A stretch of 64,000 nt of DNA from Gaiellasilicea sp963761905 (GCA_963761905.1 CAVXIQ010000003.1:20829-84828); one strand, 5' to 3'; shown: positions 1-10,006, counted from the first letter of the stretch. Translations and numbers: made by a program. Notes: a model not told the origin generated them from the letters alone.

Positions 1-2828
1 GGAAGAGTCGCCGACCGAGCTTCGGGCGGCGCCTCTGGAACGCCGCGTGATCTCGGTTCTCGCCGCGGTTCCGCCCGCGCTGGACGATCCCGAGCTTCTG
101 GTGGCCTCGCTGGACGCGCTGCTGGAGCGAACGCGCTCGGTCTCTGCAGCAGTACGGCGGCGCCCTGGAGCGCTTCGGGCCCGAGGGGCTCGTGGCGACC
201 TTCTCCGGTCGCGACGACGACGCGCTGCGCGCCGTACGCGCAGCCGCCGAGCTGGCGTTGCCGGCCGCGGTCTCGACGGGCGAGGCGGTGCTGGCCGAGG
301 CGGGAGCGACGGGCGCCGTCGTCACGCGCGCGTCCGAGCTTGCGCACAGCGGCGGCGGCCTCCGCCTCGACGCGCGGACGTTCGCGCTCGTCCGCGACGC
401 GCTCACGGCCGAGCCGGACGGCGACGCATTCCTCGTCACCGCGCTCGACGAGGAGGCCGAGGGCCGAGCGCGACGGCTCGACCTGCCGCTCGTGGGCCGT
501 ATCGCGGAGCTCGAGCGCCTTTGCAACGCCTTCGATGAGACGGTGGCCGAGCGCGCGTGCCGCGTCGTGACGGTGCTCGGCGAGCCCGGGATCGGAAAGA
601 CGCGGCTCGCGCGCGAAGTCGCCCAGCGGCTCAACAAGGACGCGACCGTCCTCGTGGCACGCTGCCTTTCCTACGGCGAGGGCGCGACCTTCCTGCCGCT
701 CCTTGCGGCGCTCCGGCGAGCCGAGCCTGAGCAGACGCTGCGCGACGAGCCGGATGCCGACCTCGTGGTCGAGCGGCTGGCTGCGCTCGCAGATGGATCG
801 GACGCGAGCTCGCTCGGCGAGTCGTACTGGGCCGTGCGGCGGCTGCTCGAGACGCTCGCGGCGCGCACGCCGGTCCTGCTCGTCCTCGACGACGTCCACT
901 GGGCCGAGCCGGCACTGCTCGACCTCGTCGACTACCTGGCCGAGCGCGTCGCCGCACCGCTGCTCGCCCTCTGCCTCGCCCGTCCGGAGCTCGAGCGCCC
1001 GCTCGGCGAGACGTTCACGCTCGGCCCGCTCGCCGCGGACGAGGCACTGGCGGTCGCCGAAGGGATCGCCGAGCTCGACGACGCGACCCACGCGCGGATC
1101 GTCGAGCTCGCCGAGGGGAACGCGCTCTACGTCGAGCAGCTCGCCGTCTACGCGGTCGAGGGCGGCGAAGGGCTTCCGCCCACGCTCGAGGCAGTGCTCT
1201 CCGGCCGACTCGGGCGGCTGCCCGATGCAGAGCGCAACGTGCTCCAGCGCGCGGCGGTCGCCGGCCGCGAGTTCTCGCGCGGCGCGGTCGCGGCGCTGAC
1301 CGAGACGCCGATCGACGCACAGCTCCTCTCGCTCTCGCGGCGCGGGCTGATCCACGCCGCTCCGGACGCCGCGCCCGGCGACGACGGCTATCGCTTCCAC
1401 CACGTCCTCCTCCGCGACGCGGCCTACGAGACGCTGACGAAGCGCGAGCGGGCAGCCCTGCACGAGCGCTCGGCGGCATGGCTCGACCGCGACGGTACCC
1501 GGCGACGACGCCCTCGTCGGCTTCCACCTCGAGCAGGCCGTGCTGCTCCGGCGCGAGCTCGGCGAGGACGCGGACGCCGAGCGCGCGGGTGAGCGGCTCG
1601 GCGACGCCGCGATGCGCGCCTGGCGGCAGAACGACACGCGGGCGGCCGTAGGTCTACTTCGCCGGGCGACGGATCTGCTGGCTGCCGGCGATCTGCGCGC
1701 GGAGCTGCTCTGCGAGCTCGCGGTTGCGGAGCGCAACGCAGGCGAGCCCGGCGATGCGCTCGTTCGGGCGGCCGAGGACGCACAGGCGGCCGGGAGCAAA
1801 CGAGTCTCGGCGCGGATCGAGGTCGAGCAGGCGGCCGTCGACTTCCGCGCCGGCGATCTCGCTGCCGCAGAGCTGTTCGAGACCGCCCAAGACTCAATCA
1901 GAGTCCTCACAGCGGCGGGCGATGACCGTGCCGTCGGTCGCGCCTGGCTCGCTGTCACCGTCGTTCATGAGTGGGCGTGCCGCTACGCCGACGCGGCCGA
2001 GGCGGCGCGCGCGGCGTCCAAGAGTTATGCACGCGCGGCATTCTCGCCGGCCTTGGTCGACGCCACGCTCACCTTCAGCCTGGTCTTCGGGCCGACACAT
2101 GTGCGGGACGCAATCGCCGAATGCGGAGAGCTGCGCGATGTTGCACCGGATCGGTTGAGCGAGGCGAATGTGAGCTCGTCGCTCGGGGCGCTCGCCGCAC
2201 TCGAAGGCAGGTTCGAGGACGCCCGCACACTGTGTAACCACGCGCGCGCCAGTTACGAGGACATCGGCGATACCCGCGCCCTCAATGCGGTCTGGCGCAC
2301 GAAAGCGCTGCTCGTCGTCCGCCGGGCGGGCGATCTCGACGCCGCCATCGCAATCGCTCGAGACGGGAAGCGGTACTACCAGCAGCACGGCGCCCGCGCG
2401 TACGTGAGCACGTGGGCCGCTCGCCTCGCCGAGCTCATGTACTGGAGCGGACAGTACGAGGAGGCACGACGGTCGGTCGTCGTCGCGCGCGAGGGAGCAG
2501 TCGCTCACGACGTCTACGTCCAGTTCCTCTGGCGCTCGACGGCGGCGAAGCTCGCAGCCCGAGAGGGCCGGGCGAAGGAAGCTGACCGCCTGAGCAAGGA
2601 GGCGCTACGGCTCGCCGCCGCAAGCGATTCGCCGCTGCTTCTCGCCGATCTCTGGGTCGCGCGCGCCGAGGTCCTCCAGCTCGGAGGACAACCGAGCCGC
2701 GGCCGCAGAGGCAGCCGAGCGAGCGCGAGCCGCTCCTGCGAGAGAAGGGCGACGCGGCCGGGGTCGCCGAGGTCGAGCGTCTGCTCTCGCGCAGACAGAC
2801 GAAGAGCCCGTCAGGGCTCTCCGTCTGA
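1..2828 (+). CDS. 5'-truncated AAA ATPase regulator with pseudo-cyclase and TPR-like domains (frameshifted)
   Basis: The gene enters from the left edge. It opens with a cyclase-like stretch (RVISVLAAV, then FGPEGLVATFS) in which the metal-binding Asp residues of class III cyclases are absent, so this is probably a degenerate cyclase domain. An AAA/STAND-type ATPase follows, with Walker A GEPGIGKTRLAREV near 590 and Walker B VLLVLDDVHWAEP near 890. The rest is Ala/Leu-rich helical repeat resembling the TPR-like tail of such regulators. The frame is broken three times: near 139-152, in the CCC at 1498-1500, and around 2695-2735. Homology-like sequence continues in the next frame each time, so I read one gene with sequencing errors. 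The stop at 2826-2828 assumes the last correction. Target and ligand are unknown. Confidence 0.6.
2797..2826 (+). terminator. Hairpin at the end of the ATPase regulator
   Basis: AGACG-A-AGAGCCC, loop GTCA, GGGCTCT-C-CGTCT forms a 12-pair stem broken by one mismatch, right over the proposed stop codon. There is no T-run. It is probably a terminator for the upstream gene. Confidence 0.5.
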
Positions 2829-2986
2829 GTTGAGACGAGGCAACTGGACTACCCGCCGCCCCCGCCGCCGCCGCCTCCGTCGTTCGGGCAATGACGCTTC
2901 CGCATGGCGCACCTCCTTTCTGTGCGCCACGCTCGAGCCGGGTCCAAACGGCCCGGTCACGGTTCGCCAACGGCCCGCTAACGACG

Positions 2987-3010
2987 AAGGGCGGCCTCGC
3001 GGCCGCCCTT
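2987..3010. terminator. Bidirectional hairpin terminator between convergent genes
   Basis: AAGGGCGGCC, loop TCGC, GGCCGCCCTT is a perfect 10-bp stem beginning with AA and ending with TT. It lies between the plus-strand regulator and the minus-strand pckA and can serve both strands. Confidence 0.7.
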
Positions 3011-3033
3011 CAACTCACATCAGATCGAGAGAC

Positions 3034-4617
3034 TCAGACCCGCGGGCCGGCCTCGACGAGATTGTCGTCCGCGTCGAACTTCGCGAAGTTGTCGTTGAAC
3101 ATCGTCGCGAGCTCGCGCGCCTTCTCGTCGTACGCCTCGGGATCGGCCCAGGTCGTGCGCGGGTCGAGCAGGCCGTCGCTCACGCCCGGCACCGACACGG
3201 GCACCTCGAAGCCGAAGATCGGGTCGGTGCGGTACTCGACTCCTGCCAGCTCGCCCGAGAGCGCCGCCGAGAGGAGCGCGCGGGTCGCCTGGATCGGCAT
3301 CCGCTCGCCCTCGCCGTACGGCCCGCCCGTCCAGCCGGTGTTCACGAGCCAGACGGCGGCGCCGTGCTCGTCGAGCTTCTTGCCGAGCATCCGCGCGTAG
3401 ATCTTCGGCGACTGCGGGAGGAAGGGCGCGCCGAAGCAGGCGGAGAAGGTCGGCTGCGGCTCCTTGACCCCGATCTCCGTCCCGGCGAGCTTCGCCGTGA
3501 AGCCGGAGAGGAAGTAGAACATCGCCTGGTCGCGGGTCAGGCGGGCGATCGGCGGCAGGATCCCGAAGGCGTCGGCGGTCAGCATCACGACCGACTTAGG
3601 ATGCCCGGCACGCTTCTCAGGAAGCGCATTCGGAATCTGCTCGAGCTTGTAGGCGGCGCGGGTGTTCTCGGTCTTCGCCGCGTCGTCGAGGTCGAGCACG
3701 CCGTCCTCGTCGAGCACCACGTTCTCGAGGATCGTCCCGTAGGTTTGCGTCGTCCGGTAGATGTCCGGCTCGGCCTCGGCCGAGAGGCGGATCACCTTCG
3801 CGTAGCAGCCGCCCTCGATGTTGAAGACGCCCGAGTCGCCCCAGCCGTGCTCGTCGTCGCCGATCAGCGAGCGCTCGGGATCGGCCGACAGCGTCGTCTT
3901 TCCGGTGCCGGAAAGTCCGAAGAAGATCGCCACGTCGCCGTCCCGGCCGACGTTCGCCGAGCAGTGCATCGGAAAGACGCCCTGGAGCGGCAGCCGGTCG
4001 TTCATCAGCGTGAAGATCGACTTCTTGATCTCGCCCGCGTAGAAGCTGCCGCCGATCAGCACCTCCTGGCGCGACGGGTGGAGCACGACGAAGGTGCCGC
4101 TCCGCGTGCCGTCCTCGTCGGGATCGGCCTCGACCGCGGGCGCGTGGAGGACGAGCGCCTGCGGCTCGAAGGCGCGCAACTCCTCCTCGCTCGGCTCGAT
4201 GAACATCGTCTTCGCGAAGAGAGCGTGGTAGGGCCGGTCTGTGATCACGCGCACCGCGATCCGGTGGGCCGGGTCGGCGCCCGCGAAGGCGTCGACGACG
4301 TAGATGTCGTGGCCACTCAGATACTCGGTCACCTTCGCGCGCAGGCCCTCGAACCGCTCCTCGTCGATCGCGGCGTTGACGTCGCCCCACCAGATCCGCT
4401 CCTCGGAGCCGGGCTCGCGAACGATGAACTTGTCGTTGGGCGAGCGGCCGGTGTGGACGCCGGTGTCGACGGCGAGCGCGCCACCCTCGGCGATTCGCGC
4501 GTCCCCGCGCTCCAGTGCGTGCGAGTAGAGGAGCGACGTCGTCGGATTGCGGTAGACCTCGCCGGAAGGGTCGATCCCGTGCGTGTCGAGGTCCGTCGGT
4601 GACTCCGTCGTCGCCAT
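3034..4617 (-). CDS. pckA: Phosphoenolpyruvate carboxykinase (ATP)
   Basis: This enzyme converts oxaloacetate plus ATP to phosphoenolpyruvate, ADP and CO2, the entry step of gluconeogenesis in the cytoplasm. The 527-residue product has the usual family length. It carries the kinase-1a P-loop GLSGTGKTTLS and the metal-binding kinase-2 region GDDEHGWGDSGVFNIEGG, both diagnostic of the ATP-dependent class rather than the GTP enzyme. The N-terminal part contains HTGRSPNDKFIV, also typical. The start ATG at 4617 is the first sensible one; the upstream frame is open but runs antisense into the divergent peptidase gene. A TACACT box lies 11 nt upstream. It ends just before a bidirectional hairpin. 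Confidence 0.95.
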   Translation of the reverse strand: MATTESPTDLDTHGIDPSGEVYRNPTTSLLYSHALERGDARIAEGGALAVDTGVHTGRSPNDKFIVREPGSEERIWWGDVNAAIDEERFEGLRAKVTEYLSGHDIYVVDAFAGADPAHRIAVRVITDRPYHALFAKTMFIEPSEEELRAFEPQALVLHAPAVEADPDEDGTRSGTFVVLHPSRQEVLIGGSFYAGEIKKSIFTLMNDRLPLQGVFPMHCSANVGRDGDVAIFFGLSGTGKTTLSADPERSLIGDDEHGWGDSGVFNIEGGCYAKVIRLSAEAEPDIYRTTQTYGTILENVVLDEDGVLDLDDAAKTENTRAAYKLEQIPNALPEKRAGHPKSVVMLTADAFGILPPIARLTRDQAMFYFLSGFTAKLAGTEIGVKEPQPTFSACFGAPFLPQSPKIYARMLGKKLDEHGAAVWLVNTGWTGGPYGEGERMPIQATRALLSAALSGELAGVEYRTDPIFGFEVPVSVPGVSDGLLDPRTTWADPEAYDEKARELATMFNDNFAKFDADDNLVEAGPRV

Positions 4618-4647
4618 CGCGACCGCAGAGTGTACGAGACTTCGCGC

Positions 4648-4653
4648 TAGGGT
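4648..4653 (+). promoter_or_regulatory. -10 box TAGGGT for the S58 peptidase
   Basis: TAGGGT sits exactly 6 nt before the ATG at 4660, which leaves no room for a Shine-Dalgarno site. This implies a leaderless transcript. Confidence 0.55.
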
Positions 4654-4659
4654 CGCGCG

Positions 4660-5689
4660 ATGCGATTGCGTGGGCGGGCGCGTGAGCTCGGGATCACGAT
4701 CGGGCGGCTCGAGCCGGGATCGGCCAACGCGATCACCGACGTCGAAGGCGTGCGAGTCGGGCACGCGACGCTCGTCGAAGGCTCTGACGTTCGCACCGGC
4801 GTCACCGTGGTGATCCCACCCGAGGAGTCGCTCTTCGCCGGCTGCCACCGGATCAACGGGAACGGCGAGCTGACCGGGCTCGAATGGGTGCGCGATTCCG
4901 GGCTCCTGACGACGCCGATCGCGCTCACGAATACGCATTCCGTGGGCGTCGTACGCGACGCGCTGATCGCCGCCGCCGAGCACGAGCCGGACGACGACCG
5001 CTGGAGCCTGCCGGTGGTCGGCGAGACATGGGACGGTTTCCTCAACGACATCAACGGCTTCCACGTCAGGCCCGAGCACGTCGTCGCCGCGCTCGCAGCC
5101 GCAGACGGCGGCGCGGTCGAGGAGGGCGCGGTCGGCGGCGGCACCGGAATGATCTGCCACGGCTTCAAGGGCGGGATCGGCACGGCCTCGCGCAGCGTCG
5201 ACGGCTCGACGGTCGGCGCCCTCGTCCAGGCGAACCACGGGCGGCGTCCGCGATTGCGCGTCAACGGCTTTCCCGTCGGCGAGCGGATCGACGGTGAGCG
5301 CGTGCCGCGGCCGACCTCGGGCGGCGAGGGCTCCGGCTCGATCATCGTCCTCCTCGCGACCGATGCGCCGCTGCTGCCGGGCCAGTGCGAGCGGCTCGCG
5401 CGGCGAGCCGCCTTCGGGATCGCCCGCACCGGCGGGATGGGCGAGCACTCGAGCGGCGACTTCGCGCTCTGCTTCGCGACCGGCAACCGAGGACTCGACG
5501 CCGACGATCAGGAGCTGGCGCTCCGGATGCTGAACGAGCAGCGGATCAACGGCCTCTACGAGGCGGTGATCGACACCGTCGAGGAGTCGATCCTGAACGC
5601 ACTCCTCGCCGCCGAGACGATGACGGGGCGCGCCGGCAACACCGCCCATTCGCTTCCGCACGACCTCCTGCTCGAGGCGCTGCGGCTAG
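4660..5689 (+). CDS. S58 family peptidase (DmpA/P1-type aminopeptidase)
   Basis: The product resembles self-processing N-terminal nucleophile aminopeptidases of the DmpA family. The body shows ITDVEGVRVGHATL near the N-terminus, a Gly-rich central loop (VGGGTGMICHGFKGG), and the processing site region GEGSGSIIVLLATDAPL, where the Ser following Gly is expected to become the nucleophile after autocleavage. About 340 residues is the normal family size. The same frame stays open to 6954, but that part is antisense to the ABC exporter and looks like nothing. I therefore infer a one-base error near 5680-5686 hiding the TAG at 5687-5689, which would share a CTAG with the converging exporter stop. 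The natural substrate cannot be told. Confidence 0.8.
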
Positions 5690-7474
5690 ACGGGAGTCGC
5701 CTCGGTGTCCCGCGCGACGAGCTCCGCGTAGCGACCGCCGGCCGAGAGCAGCTCCTCGTGCGTCCCCGTCTCGACGACGTGGCCGTGGTCGAGGACGATG
5801 ATCTGGTCGGCGTCGCGGACTGTCGAGAGCCGGTGCGCGATCGCGATCGTCGTCCGGCCCTCCGCCAGCCGCTCGAGCGCCTCCTGCACCAGCCGCTCGG
5901 TGCGCGTGTCGAGGGCGGACGTCGCCTCGTCGAGAACGAGGATCGGCGGGTTGCGGAGGATCGTGCGGGCGATCGCGAGCCGCTGCTTCTCGCCGCCCGA
6001 GAAGCGGTAGCCACGCTCGCCGACGACCGTGTCGTAGCCGTCCGGCAGCGTCGTGATCAGGTCGTGGATCTGGGCCGCCCGCGCCGCCGCCTCGACCTCG
6101 TCGTCGCCGGCGTCCGGGCGCGCGAAACGCAGGTTCTCGCGCACGGTCGAATGGAGGAGATAGGTCTCCTGCGACACGACGCCGACGGCCGCAGCGAGCG
6201 AGCCGAAGGTCAGCTCGCGCACGTCGACGCCGTCGATCTCGACCGAGCCCTCCGTCGCGTCGTAGAGCCGAGCGACGAGGTAGCCGGCGGTCGTCTTCCC
6301 GGAGCCGGTTTCGCCGACCAGCGCGGTCTTCGTTCCCGGTGCCGCCTCGAAGGAGACATCCTGCAGCGTCCAGTCCTCGCCGTAGCGGAACCAGACGTGG
6401 TCGAACGAGACACGCCCCTCGGGCCGCGCCAGCGCACGCGCCCCCTCCTCGATGTCGACGTCCAGGTCGAGGTACTCGAAGACGCGGTCGAACAGCGCCA
6501 GGGAGGTCTGGACGTCGAGCGAGACGCCGAGGAGGGAGCCGATCGGGAAGAAGAGCCGCGTCTGCAGGGTGGTGAACGCGACGAGCGTGCCCAGCGAGAT
6601 CGAGCCCGCGAAATGGCCGGCGAAGAGATAGACGAGCGCCGGCATGATCGCGAAGGTCATCTGGATCGAGCTCATCATCCAGCGGCCCGTCATCCGGCTT
6701 CGCACCTCGAGGTCGGCGAGCTGCGCCGACTCGTTCTCGAACCGGGTCGGCGAGCTCGCCCGACCGGCCCATCGTCTTGCCGAGCAGGATCCCCGAGACG
6801 GAGAGCGACTCCTGGACGAGGCTCGAGATGTCGGCCATCGACTCCTGGCGCACCTTCGCGACGGCCTGACGCTGCCGGCCTACGCGGCGCGTCATCCAGA
6901 CGAAGAGCGGCAGCAGCGCGAGCGCGAAGAGGGTCAGTCGCCAGTCGAGGATGAACATCGCGATCACGCTCGCGATCACCGTCGTCACGTTCGAGACGAT
7001 CGACGTGGCGGTGGAGGTGACGACCTCCTGGACACCGCCGATGTCGTTCGCCAGCCGCGACTGCACCTCGCCCGTGCGCGTCCGGGTGAAGAAGGCGAGC
7101 GAGAGCCGCTGCAGGTGCTTGTAGACCGCGGTGCGCAGGTCGTGCATCACGCGCTGGCCGACCTGGTTCGAGAGCAGCGTCTGGACCACGCCGAGAACGC
7201 CCGTCCCGATCGCGATTCCGATCATCGCGGCGACGAGGATGTTGAGCAGGCGCAGGTCGCCGTTCGGGAGCGCGTCGTCGAAGACGCGCTGCACCAGGAA
7301 GGCCGGGATCGCGCCGACGACGGACGAGAAGACGATCAGACCGAGGACGGCGGAGAGCCGGAGTCGGTAGGGCTGGAAGAGGCGGACGATCCGCCGCAGG
7401 TTGGCGCGTCGGACGGCCTTGTCAGCCGGACGTTCGACCGGCTCGGCCGACTGGAAGGCGCGACCGCGTGGCAT
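5686..7474 (-). CDS. ABC exporter, fused membrane and ATPase domains (one frameshift)
   Basis: This is a half-size ABC transporter of about 595 residues. The first ~330 residues form the six-helix membrane domain (for example LSAVLGLIVFSSVVGAIPAFL). The nucleotide-binding domain has Walker A GETGSGKTT, signature FSGGEKQRLAIARTIL, Walker B ILVLDEATSALD and the switch His in IAIAHRLSTV. The N-terminal half and the C-terminal half are in different frames. The switch is near 6745-6765, and the total length is one base over a multiple of three, so a single inserted base explains it. The ATG at 7474 is preceded at 7 nt by TAGTCT. Exporters of this type form homo- or heterodimers; no partner gene is adjacent and the cargo is unknown. 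Confidence 0.85.
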
Positions 7475-7481
7475 CGGTCAC

Positions 7482-7487
7482 AGACTA
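7482..7487 (-). promoter_or_regulatory. -10 box TAGTCT for the ABC exporter
   Basis: On the minus strand TAGTCT ends 7 nt before the ATG at 7474, the same leaderless layout seen at many other genes here. Confidence 0.5.
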
Positions 7488-7503
7488 CGGACCGAGTCCC
7501 GGG

Positions 7504-8166
7504 CTAGGCCGTGAAGCGCGTCAGCTCCTCCGAGACGAGCTCGGCCCAGCGGCCGGCCCTGGGCATCGGGACGAGCCCGCCCCACGGCGCCCGGAGCGCG
7601 ATCGGATGAATCGCGCCCGAGATCAGGGTGCGGTCGGCGTCGACGCCGCGGGCCCGGGCGAGCTCGAAGCCTCGGCGGGAGAGCTCCGGCGCCACCCCCG
7701 GAACTCCCGGGAGGCCGCGGTCGAGCGCGCCGTGGAAGACGGCCAGGCGCCGCCCGTCGAGCGGCGAGACGTCGAGCCGCTCGTAGAACCAGGGAGCGAG
7801 GGCGATGACCGTCGAAACCGCCGCGTCTCCCGCGACGTGCACCGCGACCGCGCCGCCCATCGAGAAGCCGAGCACCGCGATCTCGCGCGCGCCGGCCTCC
7901 CGGGCCGCGGCGACCGCCGCCGCGCCGTCTTCGATGCAGAGCTCGAGGCGCCGCCACGACTTGATCCGGTAGCGAACCTCGAGAAAGCCGAGCGACGGAT
8001 GCGTCGGCCCGAGCCGCCCCACGAGCCACTCGATCGACGCGCTCCAGGTGCCGGGATTCTCAGCCGCGGTGCCGCCGTTGATGCAGACGACCGCGCGAGA
8101 CCCGACCCCATTCGTCCACCGGCCCTCGGCGCCGCTCGCGAGCTCGATCGTTGTCGGCGTTGACAC
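7504..8166 (-). CDS. Alpha/beta hydrolase
   Basis: This is a 220-residue alpha/beta-hydrolase of the dienelactone-hydrolase-like size class. The nucleophile elbow is LGFSMGGAVAV (Ser in G-x-S-x-G). A likely acid residue sits in HGALDRGLPG and the catalytic His in ISGAIHPIAL near the C-terminus. I chose the GTG at 8166 because a TACCGT box lies 8 nt upstream and upstream codons read as Arg/Ser-rich noise. It is divergent from the recombinase gene at 8226, leaving 59 bp for both promoters. The substrate is not predictable; dienelactone hydrolases and small esterases are possible. Confidence 0.75.
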   Translation of the reverse strand: MSTPTTIELASGAEGRWTNGVGSRAVVCINGGTAAENPGTWSASIEWLVGRLGPTHPSLGFLEVRYRIKSWRRLELCIEDGAAAVAAAREAGAREIAVLGFSMGGAVAVHVAGDAAVSTVIALAPWFYERLDVSPLDGRRLAVFHGALDRGLPGVPGVAPELSRRGFELARARGVDADRTLISGAIHPIALRAPWGGLVPMPRAGRWAELVSEELTRFTA

Positions 8167-8174
8167 GGGTGCGG

Positions 8175-8180
8175 ACGGTA
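8175..8180 (-). promoter_or_regulatory. -10 box TACCGT for the hydrolase
   Basis: TACCGT on the minus strand ends 8 nt before the GTG at 8166, one or two bases further than the other leaderless cases, so support is a little weaker. Confidence 0.4.
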
Positions 8181-8225
8181 CCCACAGGGAGGAAGGCCGC
8201 GCGGCGGGCGGAATCGTGCAGGTCC

Positions 8226-9059
8226 GTGGACACCGCCGCCGCGATCGAGCGCTTCCTCGCCTCCCCAAGGCTCGCCGAATCGACGCGGCGCGCGTACTCG
8301 TTCGACCTGCGCGATTTCGGCGACTGGCTCGCCGCCGACGGGACCTGCGTCGACGAGGTCGACGTCCGCACCCTCGCTGCCTACGTCACCGAGCTCGGCC
8401 GCAGCCGCCGCGGGCTCGCGCCCGCGACGATCGCCCGCCGGATCTCGACCGTCCGCTCGTTCCTCCGCTTCACGCTCGGTGCCGCCCGCGTTCCCGACGC
8501 GCCCTTCGCCCCGCGGCGCCCTCGGCGGCTTCCAGACGCGCCGAAGCAGTCCGAGGTCGAGACGCTGCTCGGAGCCGTCACCGCGGAAGGCGCGATCGGC
8601 CTTCGCAACGGCGCTCTGGTCGAGCTCGTCTATTCGGCCGGCTTGCGCAGCGCCGAGGCCGTCGGGCTCGACCTCGGCGACGTCGACTTCGAGCAGGAGA
8701 CACTGCACGTCCGCGGGAAGGGCGACAAGGAGCGCGTCGTCCCGCTGGGCGAACGCGCCGCCCACGCCGTCGCGCTCTATCTCCGCGACGCCCGGCCTGC
8801 ACTCGCGGCCGGCGCGAACGACGCGCTCTTCCTCTCCGCGCGTGGGCGTCGGCTCGACACGAGCACGCTGCGCCGCGTGCTCCCGCATCCCCACCGGCTC
8901 CGTCACTCGTTCGCGACCCATCTGCTCGAGGGCGGGGCCGACCTCCGGACGATCCAGGAGCTGCTCGGCCACGCCTCGCTCTCCACGACCCAGATCTACA
9001 GCCACGTCGATGCCAAGCGACTGCGAAAGGTCTATGACTTCTCTCATCCACGATCCTGA
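8226..9059 (+). CDS. xerC: Tyrosine recombinase, XerC-like
   Basis: This 277-residue site-specific recombinase has the XerC/D layout: an N-terminal SAM-like DNA-binding domain (RAYSFDLRDFGDWL, PATIARRISTVRSFLRF) and a C-terminal catalytic domain. Visible catalytic residues are Arg in YSAGLRSAE, Lys in GKGDKER, His and Arg in HRLRHSFATHLLEGG, the second His in LLGHASL and the nucleophile Tyr in TTQIYSHV. The segment between LDTSTLRRVL and the H-x-x-R box is about ten residues shorter than in typical XerC. The GTG at 8226 gives the usual N-terminus. The 3' end overlaps the next recombinase by 26 bp, so the two are likely translated together. Which is XerC and which XerD is inferred only from the C-terminal SHVD...VYDFSHPR, which is XerC-like. 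Confidence 0.8.
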   Translation: MDTAAAIERFLASPRLAESTRRAYSFDLRDFGDWLAADGTCVDEVDVRTLAAYVTELGRSRRGLAPATIARRISTVRSFLRFTLGAARVPDAPFAPRRPRRLPDAPKQSEVETLLGAVTAEGAIGLRNGALVELVYSAGLRSAEAVGLDLGDVDFEQETLHVRGKGDKERVVPLGERAAHAVALYLRDARPALAAGANDALFLSARGRRLDTSTLRRVLPHPHRLRHSFATHLLEGGADLRTIQELLGHASLSTTQIYSHVDAKRLRKVYDFSHPRS

Positions 9060-9960
9060 GCTGGAGGGCTTCCTGACGCTGCTCGCGGCACGTAGGGCGC
9101 CCCGGACGGTGGAGGCCTACCGGCGCGATCTCTCGCAGCTGGGCGCGTGGCTCGAGAAATCACCTGCCGCGGCAACCACGGAGGATCTGGAGCGCTGGAT
9201 CGCGCAGATGCGCGCCGACGGGAACGCCGCCACGACGATCGCGAGACGGATCGCCGCGGTGCGCGCGTTCTTCCGCCACGAGCTGCTGCTCGGGGCGCGC
9301 GACGACAATCCGGCGGCAGCGCTCGAGCTCCCGCGACGGGCGCGAAAGCTGCCGCGGACTCTCTCGCCCGGCGAGGCGGAGCGACTGATCGAAGCCGCGG
9401 CGGGCACTACCCCGCGCGCGCTGCGAGACCGCGCGCTCGTCGAGGTGATGTACGGCTCGGGGCTACGCGTGAGCGAGGCGCTCGGTCTCCACCGCCGCTC
9501 CGTCGATCTGGACGAGCGGCTCGTGCGCGTGCTCGGCAAGGGCTCGAAGGAGCGGATCGTCCCGTTGGGTCGTCCCGCCGTCGACGCGCTGCGGCGCTAC
9601 GTGGCGATGGGCCGGCCGCACCTCGACGTTCGCTCGCGGCCAGAGCTCTTCCTGAATGCGCGCGGCGGGCCGCTGACCCGCGCCGGCGCGTTCCTGATTC
9701 TCCGGCGCCTCGCCGAGAAGGCCGGCCTCGAGCCGCTCCGGGTCCATCCGCACCTGCTTCGACACTCCTTCGCGACGCATCTGCTCGAGGGAGGCGCCGA
9801 CCTCCGCAGCGTCCAGGAGATGCTGGGGCACGCAGACCTCTCGACGACCGAGCTCTACACCCACGTCTCCGATCGCCGCCGGCGAGAGCTGTACTTCCGC
9901 GCGCATCCTCATGCGCGGCGGACGTCGGCTCCTCGGAGGGTGCAGCCGGATGACGCTTGA
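9034..9960 (+). CDS. xerD: Tyrosine recombinase, XerD-like
   Basis: This 308-residue tyrosine recombinase has all catalytic residues in place: Arg in YGSGLRVSEALGL, Lys in GKGSKERIVPLG, H-x-x-R in HPHLLRHSFATHLL, His in MLGHADLSTTE and Tyr in ELYTHVSD. Length and motif spacing match XerD, which with XerC resolves chromosome dimers at dif. The ATG at 9034 lies inside the end of the upstream recombinase, a frame-shifted overlap that suggests translational coupling. It is followed by a Pro/Arg-rich tail. No convincing 28-bp dif site is visible nearby, as expected since dif normally sits at the replication terminus. Confidence 0.85.
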   Translation: MTSLIHDPELEGFLTLLAARRAPRTVEAYRRDLSQLGAWLEKSPAAATTEDLERWIAQMRADGNAATTIARRIAAVRAFFRHELLLGARDDNPAAALELPRRARKLPRTLSPGEAERLIEAAAGTTPRALRDRALVEVMYGSGLRVSEALGLHRRSVDLDERLVRVLGKGSKERIVPLGRPAVDALRRYVAMGRPHLDVRSRPELFLNARGGPLTRAGAFLILRRLAEKAGLEPLRVHPHLLRHSFATHLLEGGADLRSVQEMLGHADLSTTELYTHVSDRRRRELYFRAHPHARRTSAPRRVQPDDA

Positions 9961-9979
9961 CCCAGTCGCGCACCTGAGC

Positions 9980-10006
9980 GACTTAGTGGTGTTTCAACAC
10001 TAAGTC
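9980..10006. terminator. Inverted repeat spanning the purK stop codon
   Basis: GACTTAGTG, 9-nt spacer, CACTAAGTC gives 9-bp arms; the inner GTGTT/AACAC can pair instead. It lies between convergent xerD and purK and contains the purK TAA, so a shared terminator is the simplest reading. Confidence 0.55.

Noticed and set aside
2829..3030. Small gene between the regulator and pckA
   Set aside because: Frames here are Arg/Pro-rich without start or ribosome site; only the hairpin is supported.
4618..5661. N-terminal extension of PEP carboxykinase giving 875 residues
   Set aside because: It is antisense to the peptidase gene, and the protein from 4617 already has the full normal length.
5689..6954. 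Long C-terminal extension of the S58 peptidase
   Set aside because: The extension is exactly antisense to the ABC exporter ATPase domain and has the Arg/Asp-rich look of a shadow frame; a one-base error hiding the stop is simpler.
8226..9960. Integrase of a genomic island
   Set aside because: No attachment repeats, tRNA, phage or plasmid genes nearby; both proteins look like housekeeping XerC/XerD.
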